Of a DNA stretch of 21,622 nucleotides, positions 1-7,496 are shown in pieces. The number at the start of each line of letters is the position of its first letter. Position 1 is the first letter of the stretch. This DNA is from Intrasporangium_A sp051961875. GTDB lineage: Bacteria > Actinomycetota > Actinomycetes > Actinomycetales > Dermatophilaceae. The DNA is taken from the NCBI RefSeq assembly GCF_051961875.1, contig NZ_JBQCCV010000023.1:1-21622 (forward strand). The letters run 5' to 3'. The position numbers and the translations under genes were made by a program. The notes beneath the pieces are model-generated. The model worked only from the letters and a program-made list of their open reading frames with translations. It had not been told where the DNA came from and did not search any database.

Positions 1-1
1 G

Positions 2-628
2 CTCGGCGAGGTCCCGCAAGGCGCGACGGTGGTGTTCTCGGCCCACGGCGTCGCACCGGAGGTCCGGGCCGAGGCCCGACGCCGAGGGCTGGACGTCATC
101 GACGCGACGTGCCCGCTCGTGGCGAAGGTGCACGCGGAGGCCCGGCAGGTCGAGGTACCGAACCCGGACCACGTGGCCTACCTCGTCCAGACGACCCTCG
201 CCGCGGACGAGGTCGGCGGCATCGTCGAGGTCCTCCAGGGCCGCTTCCCGCACCTGCAGGCGCCACCGTCGGACGACATCTGCTACGCGACGACGAACCG
301 GCAGCGGGCCCTGCGCGAGGTGACCCGGGAGGCCGAGCTCGTCCTCGTCGTCGGCTCGGAGAACTCCTCGAACTCGAGGCGGCTGGTGGAGAAGACCCAG
401 CGACTCGGGCTGCCCGCCCACCTCATCAACGACGTCGACGACCTTGACCTGGGGTGGCTCGCCGGCGTCTCGACGGTCGGACTCACGGCCGGCGCCTCGG
501 CGCCCCAGGAGCTCGTCGACGAAGTCGTCACCGCGATCGGGGGCCTCGGCCCCGTCGAGGTGACGGAGGCACGGCTCGTCGACGAGCAAGTCCACTTCAG
601 CGTGCCCAAGGAGGTTCGGTCATCATGA
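2..628 (+). CDS. ispH: IspH homologue (HMBPP reductase family), 5'-partial and internally shortened
   Basis: IspH is the [4Fe-4S] enzyme that reduces (E)-4-hydroxy-3-methylbut-2-enyl diphosphate to IPP and DMAPP, the last step of the MEP isoprenoid pathway. The gene enters from the left edge; 208 residues are visible. Recognisable blocks in order are FSAHGV, DATCPLV (second cluster Cys), QTTLAADE (Thr of the E. coli T167 site), DICYATTNRQ (third cluster Cys), GSENSSNS and TAGASAP. Between the DATCPLV Cys and the QTT motif there are only about 27 residues, where E. coli IspH has about 71. The missing part is the stretch that should carry GHAGHPEVEGT with substrate-binding His124 and catalytic Glu126 (E. 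coli numbering). The frame is intact across the gap. The stop overlaps the hpnH start (ATGA). Family assignment is firm; normal IspH activity is doubtful. It may be a hopanoid-locus paralogue, a decayed copy or an assembly error. Confidence 0.88.
   Translation, partial: LGEVPQGATVVFSAHGVAPEVRAEARRRGLDVIDATCPLVAKVHAEARQVEVPNPDHVAYLVQTTLAADEVGGIVEVLQGRFPHLQAPPSDDICYATTNRQRALREVTREAELVLVVGSENSSNSRRLVEKTQRLGLPAHLINDVDDLDLGWLAGVSTVGLTAGASAPQELVDEVVTAIGGLGPVEVTEARLVDEQVHFSVPKEVRSS
608..614 (+). promoter_or_regulatory. Shine-Dalgarno site of hpnH
   Basis: AAGGAGG lies ten bases before the ATG at 625, inside the last codons of the ispH homologue. It is a near-perfect anti-SD match and decides the hpnH start over longer in-frame extensions. 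With the ATGA overlap it implies translational coupling. Confidence 0.8.
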
Positions 629-1632
629 CGATGCCAGTGCGGCAGAGCATCAGGATCGCCAGCTACTTCGCGGCCCAGCGCCTGCGGGGCCGGGACAAGT
701 TCCCGCTCCTCGTCGAGCTCGAGCCCCTCTTCGCCTGCAACCTCAAGTGCGCCGGTTGCGGCAAGATCCAGCACCCGGCCGACGAGCTGCGCCGCCGCAT
801 GCCGGTCGAGCAGGCCCTCGCCGCCATGGAGGAGTGCGGCGCGCCGATGGTCTCGATCGCCGGCGGCGAGCCCCTCATGCACCCGGAGATCGACCGGCTC
901 GCGAACGAGCTCGTGGCTCGCAAGAAGTTCGTCTATCTCTGCACGAACGCACTTCTCGTCCGCAAGTGGTGGGACAAGTTCGACTTCCGCCCCTCGCCCT
1001 ACTTCGCCTTCACGATCCACATCGACGGCCTCCGCGAGCGGCACGACGCGTCGGTCCAGCACGAGGGCGTGTTCGACGAGGCGGTCGAGGCGGTCCGGTG
1101 GCTCAAGGACCGCGGTTTCCGGGTCACCTCGAACAGCACGTTCTTCACGAACGACAGCCCCCAGTCGGTGATCGACGTCCTCAACTACCTCAACGACGAC
1201 CTGCAGGTCGACCAGATGATGATCTCGCCGGCCTACGCCTACGAGAAGGCGCCGGACCAGGAGCACTTCCTCGGCGTCCAGGAGACGCACGAGCTGTTCC
1301 GGAAGGTCTTCGCGGGCGGCAACCGTAGCAAGTGGCGGCTCAACCACACCCCGCTCTTCCTCGACTTCCTCGAGGGCAAGGTCGACTTCCCGTGCACCGC
1401 CTGGGGCATTCCGAGCTACTCGCTCTACGGCTGGCAGCGGCCGTGCTACCTGATGAGCGACGGCTATGCGAAGACCTACCAGGAGCTGGTCGAGACCACC
1501 GACTGGGAGAAGTACGGCCGGGGCCGGGACCCGCGGTGTGCCAACTGCATGGCCCACTGCGGCTATGAGCCGACGGCGGTCCTCGCCACAGTGGGCTCGC
1601 TCAAGGAGTCGCTGCGCGCGATGCGCCGGTGA
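625..1632 (+). CDS. hpnH: HpnH, adenosylhopene transferase (radical SAM)
   Basis: HpnH joins the 5'-deoxyadenosyl radical from SAM to diploptene to give adenosylhopane, the first step of side-chain extension to C35 hopanoids. The 335-residue product has the radical SAM triad CNLKCAGC (Cys38, Cys42, Cys45) and a GGEP SAM-binding motif at about residues 80-83. It has a C-terminal Cys cluster (CANCMAHC) typical of HpnH-like proteins, and the length fits the family. The start chosen is the ATG at 625, which overlaps the ispH stop by 4 bp and has AAGGAGG at 608-614; an upstream open extension to 454 lies inside ispH and is not expected to be used. Coupling to an IspH homologue fits a hopanoid biosynthesis locus, with squalene-hopene cyclase and other hpn genes presumably to the left, outside the window. 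The next gene converges on it across a 61-bp gap. Confidence 0.93.
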   Translation: MTMPVRQSIRIASYFAAQRLRGRDKFPLLVELEPLFACNLKCAGCGKIQHPADELRRRMPVEQALAAMEECGAPMVSIAGGEPLMHPEIDRLANELVARKKFVYLCTNALLVRKWWDKFDFRPSPYFAFTIHIDGLRERHDASVQHEGVFDEAVEAVRWLKDRGFRVTSNSTFFTNDSPQSVIDVLNYLNDDLQVDQMMISPAYAYEKAPDQEHFLGVQETHELFRKVFAGGNRSKWRLNHTPLFLDFLEGKVDFPCTAWGIPSYSLYGWQRPCYLMSDGYAKTYQELVETTDWEKYGRGRDPRCANCMAHCGYEPTAVLATVGSLKESLRAMRR

Positions 1633-1693
1633 ACCGCTCCCGGCCCTCCCCCGACGATCCCCAGCGAGCCCCGGCTCAGCTCATCAGCACCCG

Positions 1694-2446
1694 TCAGCCC
1701 CAGCGGGCCGCCAGGCGGGTATAGGCCCCCGGCGCCACGGCCCGCAGGACCATGGGCACCCGCAACCAGCGGGGCACCACCACCTCGGCCCGGTCGCTGC
1801 GAACCGCCTCGACGAGCCGGTCCGCGACAAGCTCCGGTGACACCGGCCGCGGGAAGCGTCGGTCATAGGGGGCGCCGCGCCGCACAAAGAAGGCCGTGTC
1901 GACGACGCCGGGGACGACGACGGTCACCCGCACCCCACTGCTGCCCACCTCCGCGGCCAGCCCAGCGGCATACGTCATGAGCGCGGCCTTGCTCGCTCCG
2001 TACGGGGCCTCGTGGGCGACCCCGAGCGTGCCGGCGATCGACCCGACGAAGACGACGTGCCCGCTCCCACGCGCCAGCATCGCGGGCAGGGCGGCGGCGG
2101 TGAGCTCGATCGGGGCGCGCACGTTGGTCTCGAAGAGCCGGACGAGCGACTCTCGGGGTTCCAGGCCCGAGGTGTCGCCGACGAGGCCGATCCCCGCGTT
2201 GTGGACGAGGATGTCCGGCGGGCGCGCGGCGAGCCGCTCAGCCAGTCCGGCCCGCTCGGCCCGGTCGGCGAGGTCGACCTGCAGCGCCTCTCCCCCGGTC
2301 GCGGTGGCGACGGCACGCAACCGCTCCGCGTCCCGGCCGACGACATCGACCCGGGCACCCATCTGCGTCAGGGCGTGGGCGGTCGCCCGGCCGATCCCCG
2401 ACGACCCGCCCGTCACGACGGCGTGCGCTCCCCGCAGTTCGGTCAC
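1694..2446 (-). CDS. Short-chain dehydrogenase/reductase, classical SDR
   Basis: A 250-residue NAD(P)-dependent oxidoreductase with the full classical SDR signature: TGGSSGIG nucleotide-binding loop at residues 12-19, HNAG at about 82-85, catalytic Ser136, and Y149-x3-K153 (YGASK). The basic/polar context after strand beta-2 (GRDAER) suggests NADP(H) preference, which is inference. The C-terminal tail (about 220-250) is Arg/Val-rich and may be membrane-associated, as in SDRs acting on lipids. The start is GTG at 2446, overlapping the stop of the upstream DMT gene (GTGA) and preceded by GGGAGA. It is the last gene of a three-gene operon with a glycosyltransferase-acyltransferase and a membrane transporter, so a lipid or polyketide-like keto/hydroxy substrate is plausible. 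The substrate cannot be read from the sequence. Confidence 0.9.
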   Translation of the reverse strand: MTELRGAHAVVTGGSSGIGRATAHALTQMGARVDVVGRDAERLRAVATATGGEALQVDLADRAERAGLAERLAARPPDILVHNAGIGLVGDTSGLEPRESLVRLFETNVRAPIELTAAALPAMLARGSGHVVFVGSIAGTLGVAHEAPYGASKAALMTYAAGLAAEVGSSGVRVTVVVPGVVDTAFFVRRGAPYDRRFPRPVSPELVADRLVEAVRSDRAEVVVPRWLRVPMVLRAVAPGAYTRLAARWG

Positions 2447-3339
2447 GACGTCTCCCGCTCGAGGCTCTCCTTGATCGCGCCCGCGACCTGGTTCGCGCGG
2501 TGGGTGAGCATCACGATGCCCCCCGCCATGACCATGAGGAAGAGCACCTGCCCCGCGACCGGCCCGGCGCCCCCCGTGAGTCGGTCCTCGAACCACGCGA
2601 CGCCGAGACCGATCGACACCATGGGGTCGCCGACCGTGATGATGCCGACGGCGACGGAGCCGACGACCCCTTCCTGGAATGCGTTCTGGTTGAGCAGGAA
2701 CCCGATCGGGCCTATGGCGATGATCGCGTAGAGCTGCCACGCGGTGAAGACGCCTCCGACGCCCACGATCGGCGCGGTGACGAGCGACCGGATGAGCCCG
2801 GCCGTGACCCCGTAGAACACCGCGGTCGCGACGGCGAACGGGATCGTGCGGTTCTCGTGCCGGGTCCGGGCAGCGATGAACAGACACACCATGACCACGA
2901 CGGCGAGCCCGATACCGAGCGGGATGACCGCGACACCGCTGATGTTCGACGAGCCAGCCCTCGGCGACGCGATGAGAAGGAAGCCGCTCAGCCCGGCGAG
3001 GGCGAGCACGGCGCCCAGTGCCAGCATCGGGTCGACGGGGCGGTGGAAGAACAGCGTGGCCCAGAGCAGGTAGAAGAGCACGCCCGTGACGAGGATCGGC
3101 TGGACGACGGCGAGCGGAGCGGCGTGCAGGGCGAGGATCTGCAGGCCGAACCCGACGGCCGCACATCCGACCCCGTAGCGGAACTTCCGGATCTGGATCA
3201 GCTCGAGGAGCAGGCCGAGCCGGAGCGGCACCCGTTCCGGCACCTCGTGGGCCGCCTGGTGCTGGAGCAGGCTGGCGCCGCCGAAGGAGGCGGCCGCCGC
3301 CACGGCGGCCGGGGCCCCGATGATCCAGGTGGTGCTCAT
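2443..3339 (-). CDS. DMT-superfamily (EamA/NIPA-like) membrane transporter
   Basis: A 298-residue polytopic membrane protein with about nine to ten hydrophobic helices in two homologous halves, the layout of ten-helix drug/metabolite transporters. The first helix starts almost at the N-terminus (ATWIIGAP-like segment, residues 4-23), and the tail after about residue 280 is charged. Features such as GVLFYLLWA, LNQNAF and the GDPMVSIGLG block near residue 240 resemble the EamA/NIPA branch. Start ATG at 3339 overlaps the stop of the glycosyltransferase-acyltransferase gene (ATGA) and its own stop overlaps the SDR start (GTGA), so the three genes are translationally coupled. Some DMT members flip lipid-linked sugars (for example ArnE/ArnF), so a role in moving the lipid made by its neighbours is possible. 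Export of a small molecule or Mg2+ transport is equally open. Confidence 0.85.
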   Translation of the reverse strand: MSTTWIIGAPAAVAAAASFGGASLLQHQAAHEVPERVPLRLGLLLELIQIRKFRYGVGCAAVGFGLQILALHAAPLAVVQPILVTGVLFYLLWATLFFHRPVDPMLALGAVLALAGLSGFLLIASPRAGSSNISGVAVIPLGIGLAVVVMVCLFIAARTRHENRTIPFAVATAVFYGVTAGLIRSLVTAPIVGVGGVFTAWQLYAIIAIGPIGFLLNQNAFQEGVVGSVAVGIITVGDPMVSIGLGVAWFEDRLTGGAGPVAGQVLFLMVMAGGIVMLTHRANQVAGAIKESLERETS

Positions 3340-5783
3340 CCCAGCACCTCGAGTTCGGCCTCCTGCACGGCTCGCAGCACCGCTCGGCTCGTCGCTGCTC
3401 GGTCGAGTCCGGAGGCTCGCAGCGCGTCGTCGAGGACGATCCCGAACCCGATGACCCCGCTGTAGAGGACAGCGCCGGCAGTGACGGGCACGCCTTCCGC
3501 GAGGGGCACGACGGGGCAGACCGAGCTGACCTTGGCCCCGGCGAACCACCGGTCCCCCCGACCGGCCGGCATGTAGGACACGATCGTCGAGAAGAACCGC
3601 GACGTGTAGATCGTGCGCGCTGCCACTGTGCGGACGCCGCCCGGCAGGTGTCCGAGAAGCTGCATGGCGACGTAGGCAGCCTGCGGTTCGCCGCGACCGG
3701 CCCGCTGCCGGAGCTGGGTGGAGACCTCGTGGAGCCGCTGCCCGAATCGCATCGGCCCGAGGGGGAGGTCGACGGTGACGGCCGCCGTCCAGTTGCCGAA
3801 GACCCGGTCGATCCGAGGGGCACGCCGGGCGACCGGCACCATGGCCCGCAGCGGGAGGGTCCCGTCGACCAGCCCCACTCCGGTCAGCACGTGCGAGAGT
3901 GCGTGCGCGACGACCGCGATCACGACCTCGTGCGCGCGGCAGCCGGTGGCCGCGACCAAGGCCCTGATCCGGGCCTCCTCGACGGGCGCCGTCGCGATGA
4001 GCCTGCGGGTCGTCTGCGGAGAGTCGATGTGGGCCCACCGTCCGACGCTGCGGGCGGAGAGGCTCGCCAGTCCTTCCGTCACGAGGCGACCCTGCCGGAC
4101 CCCGTTCCGTACGGCGCTCAGCTCGCGCCCGCTGCCCCGTGAGGCAGGCGCTGGGTGCCGTTCGTGGAGCGGATCGTCGGCGGCGGGATCGAGCAGGCGG
4201 TCGAGCAGGCCGAGCAGGGAGATGCCGTCGCCGAGCACGTGGTGCGTCTTGACGGCGAACACGGATCGTCCCTCGGCGGGCGACTGGAGGATCCGCACCT
4301 CCCAGGGGAACCCGTCCGGTGGCAGAGTCTCTGACCAGAAATCGTCCAGCGCCGCGTCCATGCCCCGGTGCGCCTCCATCGCGGTGATGTGCGCGTCGAC
4401 GTCCGCCGTCCCGGACAGGTCCCAGCCGAGCCTGCCCTTGCCGAGAAGCCTGCGGCGCAGGATGGGTAACCCGTGGACGCGTGGACCCACGGTGCGCTGC
4501 GCGTCCTCGAGCGTGATGCGAGAACCCGCCTCGGGCTCGAGCTCGAGGATGGCTCCGACCTCCTGGATGCGCATCGGCAGGTCCGCGTGGACGAAGAAGG
4601 CGTCGGAGGCCCGGACCGGCCAGCGGCGCCTCCCGGCCCAGGCCGGAGAGGATCGGGCGACCTGTCGGAGGCTGTCTGCGGTCGTTCGCCGGCGCGAAAC
4701 CTCGATGGCGCGCTCACCGACCTCACGGAGCCCACCGCGGTCGCGCACTGCTGCCTGCACGTAGGCGGTGAGCTGGTCCTCGTCGGTGCAGAGCTCAGCC
4801 AGGCCGCTGACGACGAGCAGGTCTGCGTTGGCCTCGCCGTGCGCCGCGATGGGCCGGAACATCACGAGCGGCCGGCCGGACGCGATGGCCTCGAGCGCGA
4901 TCGCACCGCCGGCGTTGCTGAGGACGAGGTCGGCCGCCCTGACCAGTGCCGGCATCTCCTCGGTCCACCCGATCGTCCGCAGCCGCTGCTCCGGCATCGG
5001 GAGCGCCGTCAGCCGGGCCCGGGTCTCGTCGTTGCGGCCGCAGGCGGCGACGACCTGGACCCGATCGGAGGCGTCGAGCAGGGCGCGCACGGTGCGTGCG
5101 ACGTCCCCGAAGGCGTAGGCGCCGCACGAGACGAGCACGACCAGCGCGTCGGGATCGAGTCCCAGCGAGCGCCTCGCCGCCGATCTGGGGCCGGGGCGGA
5201 AGTCCGAGCGGACGGGCAGGGCGCACACGTCGAGCCTGGCATGCGGGTCGCAGGCCCGGGCCAGGGACAGGGCGGCCTCGTGGACCACGAAGTTGACGCC
5301 GAGCGGGCGGTGGATCCAGAACGGGTGAGGAGCGATGTCGGAGACGTAGGCCCCGGTCGGCCGCTCGAGGCCACGGTGCTGGTGGAGCCAGGCGAGGCCG
5401 GAGCTGCCCAGCGGGTAGGTCGAGACGATGACGTCGGGGTCGAAGCGGTCGATGGCGTCGACGAGGCGTCGTCCGCACCAGCTGCCGGTGAAGCGTTTCG
5501 AAGCCCGGGCGAACCAGGCGTGCCGCCACAGCTGGGCGTAGAAGAACTCGTAGAGCCACGGGGTGTGCTCGACGTTCCCGACGTAGATCCGTCTGAAGAG
5601 GCGTCCGACCCCAGGCCCCATGAGGTCGAGGGTGTCGAGACGCTGGATCTCGACGCCCGGCCACACCCCAGCGGCGGCCTCCTCGAGCGCCGCCGCGGTG
5701 GATTCGTGGCCCCCGCCCATGTCGGCCGACAGGACGAGGAGCCTTTGGGGACCGCCATACCCGGGTCGGGCCGTCATGACCAT
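3336..5783 (-). CDS. Fusion protein: MGDG-synthase-like glycosyltransferase + WS/DGAT-type acyltransferase
   Basis: An 815-residue two-domain protein. Residues about 12-385 resemble the MGDG synthase/GT28 group: an N-terminal GGGH loop (G23-H26), an N-domain with conserved DTLDLMG and FFYAQLW segments, and a C-terminal sugar-nucleotide site (SNAGGAIALEAIASGRPLV). Residues about 400-815 resemble wax ester synthase/diacylglycerol acyltransferases, with the catalytic HHxxxDG motif intact as HHVLGDG at H514-G520 and the later FGNW block. GT28-type enzymes move a sugar from UDP- or similar donors to a lipid; WS/DGATs move acyl groups from acyl-CoA to a hydroxyl. A single chain that glycosylates and acylates a lipid is my inference. 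The start is ATG 5783 (a second ATG lies at 5777), with a weak GAGGCGG upstream. It is the first gene of an operon with a DMT transporter and an SDR. Confidence 0.88.
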   Translation of the reverse strand: MVMTARPGYGGPQRLLVLSADMGGGHESTAAALEEAAAGVWPGVEIQRLDTLDLMGPGVGRLFRRIYVGNVEHTPWLYEFFYAQLWRHAWFARASKRFTGSWCGRRLVDAIDRFDPDVIVSTYPLGSSGLAWLHQHRGLERPTGAYVSDIAPHPFWIHRPLGVNFVVHEAALSLARACDPHARLDVCALPVRSDFRPGPRSAARRSLGLDPDALVVLVSCGAYAFGDVARTVRALLDASDRVQVVAACGRNDETRARLTALPMPEQRLRTIGWTEEMPALVRAADLVLSNAGGAIALEAIASGRPLVMFRPIAAHGEANADLLVVSGLAELCTDEDQLTAYVQAAVRDRGGLREVGERAIEVSRRRTTADSLRQVARSSPAWAGRRRWPVRASDAFFVHADLPMRIQEVGAILELEPEAGSRITLEDAQRTVGPRVHGLPILRRRLLGKGRLGWDLSGTADVDAHITAMEAHRGMDAALDDFWSETLPPDGFPWEVRILQSPAEGRSVFAVKTHHVLGDGISLLGLLDRLLDPAADDPLHERHPAPASRGSGRELSAVRNGVRQGRLVTEGLASLSARSVGRWAHIDSPQTTRRLIATAPVEEARIRALVAATGCRAHEVVIAVVAHALSHVLTGVGLVDGTLPLRAMVPVARRAPRIDRVFGNWTAAVTVDLPLGPMRFGQRLHEVSTQLRQRAGRGEPQAAYVAMQLLGHLPGGVRTVAARTIYTSRFFSTIVSYMPAGRGDRWFAGAKVSSVCPVVPLAEGVPVTAGAVLYSGVIGFGIVLDDALRASGLDRAATSRAVLRAVQEAELEVLG

Positions 5784-5858
5784 GGCCTACACCGCCTCGT
5801 GCCGACGTTCCAATCAGCGTAACGCTCTGTCGATAGCCGCCCCGGGGGGATCGGTTGG

Positions 5859-6683
5859 CTAGCCGGGCACACCGCCCGGCACGCGCAGCGCCCACAGGGC
5901 GACCGCCGATGCGGCGGCGACGTTGAGGGAGTCGACGCCCCCGGCCATCGGAATCCGCAGGGTGAGGTCTGCCGCGGCCACCGTTCGTTTGCGGAGCCCA
6001 TCTCCCTCGGTGCCGAGGACAAGCGCGAGCCGCTCGGGCGGGCGGCGTTCCAGCTCATCCAGCCCGACCGAGTCGTCGGCGAGCGCCATCGCCGCGACGG
6101 TGAACCCGGCCGAGTGCAGGGCATCGACACCCGCCGGCCAGGGGTCGACCCGGGTCCAGGGGACCTGGAAGACCGTCCCCATCGACACCCGGATCGACCT
6201 GCGGTAGAGGGGGTCCGCGCAACGGGGCGTCACGAGCACCGCATCGACCCCGAGGGCGGCGGCGCTCCGGAAGATCGCGCCGACGTTGGTGTGGTCGACG
6301 ATGTCCTCGAGCACGACGACCCGGCGCGCATCCTGCAGCACGTCGTCCACGGCGGGCAGCACCGGGCGCTGCATCGCCGCGAGGGCGCCACGGTGCAGGT
6401 GGAAGCCGGTCAGCTGCTCGATCACCTCGTGCTCCCCCACGTAGACCGGCACCGCCTCCGCCTCAGCCGTCGCGACGACGTCAGCGAGGTCGGTCAGCCA
6501 TCGTTCGGCCATGAGGTAGGACCGCGGCTGGTGCCCGGCACGCAGGGCACGGCGGATCACCTTCTCGCTCTCGGCGATGTAGAGCCCCCGCTCCGGCTCG
6601 GTGCGGCGCCGCAGCGCCACGTCGGTCAGCCCCACGTAGTCGATGAGCCGGGGGTCGGTCGGGTCGGTGACGTGGACGGGCAC
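5859..6683 (-). CDS. TrmH/SpoU-family RNA 2'-O-methyltransferase (SPOUT)
   Basis: A SAM-dependent SPOUT methyltransferase, probably acting on rRNA or tRNA. It has a substrate-binding N-terminal region (about 1-110) and a SPOUT knot domain (about 118-274). All three SpoU motifs are visible: motif 1 NVGAIFRSA (N133, R139), motif 2 LGTEGDGL, and motif 3 SLNVAAASAVALW. Start choice: a TTG at 6689 gives a longer frame, but the GTG at 6683 lies exactly 7 nt after a TACCCT -10 box (6691-6696). I take this as a leaderless start, giving 274 residues. The exact RNA target (RlmB, TsnR-like or another) cannot be assigned. The gene is followed on the same strand, after 75 bp, by the glycosyltransferase-acyltransferase operon, which probably has its own promoter. 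Confidence 0.88.
   Translation of the reverse strand: MPVHVTDPTDPRLIDYVGLTDVALRRRTEPERGLYIAESEKVIRRALRAGHQPRSYLMAERWLTDLADVVATAEAEAVPVYVGEHEVIEQLTGFHLHRGALAAMQRPVLPAVDDVLQDARRVVVLEDIVDHTNVGAIFRSAAALGVDAVLVTPRCADPLYRRSIRVSMGTVFQVPWTRVDPWPAGVDALHSAGFTVAAMALADDSVGLDELERRPPERLALVLGTEGDGLRKRTVAAADLTLRIPMAGGVDSLNVAAASAVALWALRVPGGVPG
5862..5880 (-). terminator. Short GC hairpin at the 3' end of the trmH-like gene
   Basis: A perfect 7-bp inverted repeat (GCCGGGC / GCCCGGC, 5-nt loop) covers the last codons of the methyltransferase gene. No T-rich tail follows on the minus strand, so it would be a weak intrinsic terminator or merely coding sequence. Confidence 0.25.
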
Positions 6684-6690
6684 GGCCAAC

Positions 6691-6696
6691 AGGGTA
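6691..6696 (-). promoter_or_regulatory. -10 box of the trmH-like gene (leaderless)
   Basis: TACCCT on the minus strand, 7 nt before GTG 6683, fits the actinobacterial TANNNT -10 consensus. It puts the transcription start on the start codon. No Shine-Dalgarno is present. Confidence 0.55.
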
Positions 6697-6728
6697 GTTG
6701 GCGCTGCCGGGGCGCCGGGCCCGGGTCG

Positions 6729-7496
6729 TCAGGGGAACCAGACGAGCTTGACGATGGCGACCACGCCGATCACCACGATGATGGCGCGAAGCAGGTTGGG
6801 CGGGATCCGCCGGCCGACCCTCGCACCGATGATGCCCCCGACGAACGAGCCTCCGGCGATCAGCGCCGCGACGAGCCAGTCGATGTGGTTGCGGGCGAAG
6901 AGGATGAAGACGACAGCCGCGACGAAGTTGACGATGAGGGCCAGCACGTTCTTGTAGCCGTTGAGGCGCTGGAGCGGCTCGCTCGACAGGACGCTGAAGA
7001 TGCCCATGAGCAGGACGCCCTGGGCCGCGCCGAAGTAGCCGCCGTACATCCCGGCGACGAGGACCCCGAGACCCATGAGCGGCCCGTGCCACCGCGGCTG
7101 CGTCTCGTCGCGCCCCGGACGGACCATGCCCTGGATGCGCGGCCCGAGCACGACGAGGACGATCCCGAGCAGGATGAGCACCGGGACGATGGCCTTGAAG
7201 GCGGCCGGGGGCAGGACGAGGAGCAGGGCGGCTCCCGCCACGGCGCCGACGAAGGACAGCGGCATGAGCCGGCGCAGGGTCGGCGCCTGCCCGGTCAGCT
7301 CGTGCCGGTAGCCCCAGGAGCCGGTCGCACCGCCCGCGACGAGGCCGACCGTGTTCGAGACGTTCGCGACCAGGGGGTTGACGCCGAAGAAGAGCAGCGT
7401 CGGGAAGGTGAGGAGCGTTCCCGAGCCGACGATCGTGTTGATGATGCCCGCCCCGGCCCCGGCCAGGGCGATGGCGAGGGCGGACCAAGTGGACAC
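6729..7496 (-). CDS. TSUP (TauE/SafE) family sulfite/sulfonate permease
   Basis: A 255-residue membrane protein of the 4-toluene sulfonate uptake permease family (TauE/SafE, formerly DUF81). Members move sulfite, thiosulfate, sulfonates or other organic anions across the cytoplasmic membrane. It is hydrophobic throughout, with about eight helices. The two family repeats show as GIINTIVGSGTLLTFPTLL near the N-terminus (residues 17-35) and YGGYFGAAQG near residue 133. The length is typical. The start is GTG 7496, 6 nt after a TAGGGT -10 box, and the start and -10 both lie in a perfect 16-bp inverted repeat. No sulfur-metabolism gene is adjacent, so the substrate is unknown. The next gene downstream, after 45 bp, is the RNA methyltransferase with its own predicted promoter. 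Confidence 0.9.
   Translation of the reverse strand: MSTWSALAIALAGAGAGIINTIVGSGTLLTFPTLLFFGVNPLVANVSNTVGLVAGGATGSWGYRHELTGQAPTLRRLMPLSFVGAVAGAALLLVLPPAAFKAIVPVLILLGIVLVVLGPRIQGMVRPGRDETQPRWHGPLMGLGVLVAGMYGGYFGAAQGVLLMGIFSVLSSEPLQRLNGYKNVLALIVNFVAAVVFILFARNHIDWLVAALIAGGSFVGGIIGARVGRRIPPNLLRAIIVVIGVVAIVKLVWFP

Noticed and set aside
283..1557. 424-codon open frame on the minus strand
   Set aside because: It is antisense to ispH and hpnH; its composition is that of a shadow frame.
2443..2446. Four-base overlaps as frameshift artefacts
   Set aside because: GTGA and ATGA overlaps recur at several junctions and both flanking frames have intact motifs, so they are normal coupled starts.
4473..5822. 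449-codon open frame on the plus strand
   Set aside because: It is antisense to the glycosyltransferase domain, whose motifs are clear on the minus strand.
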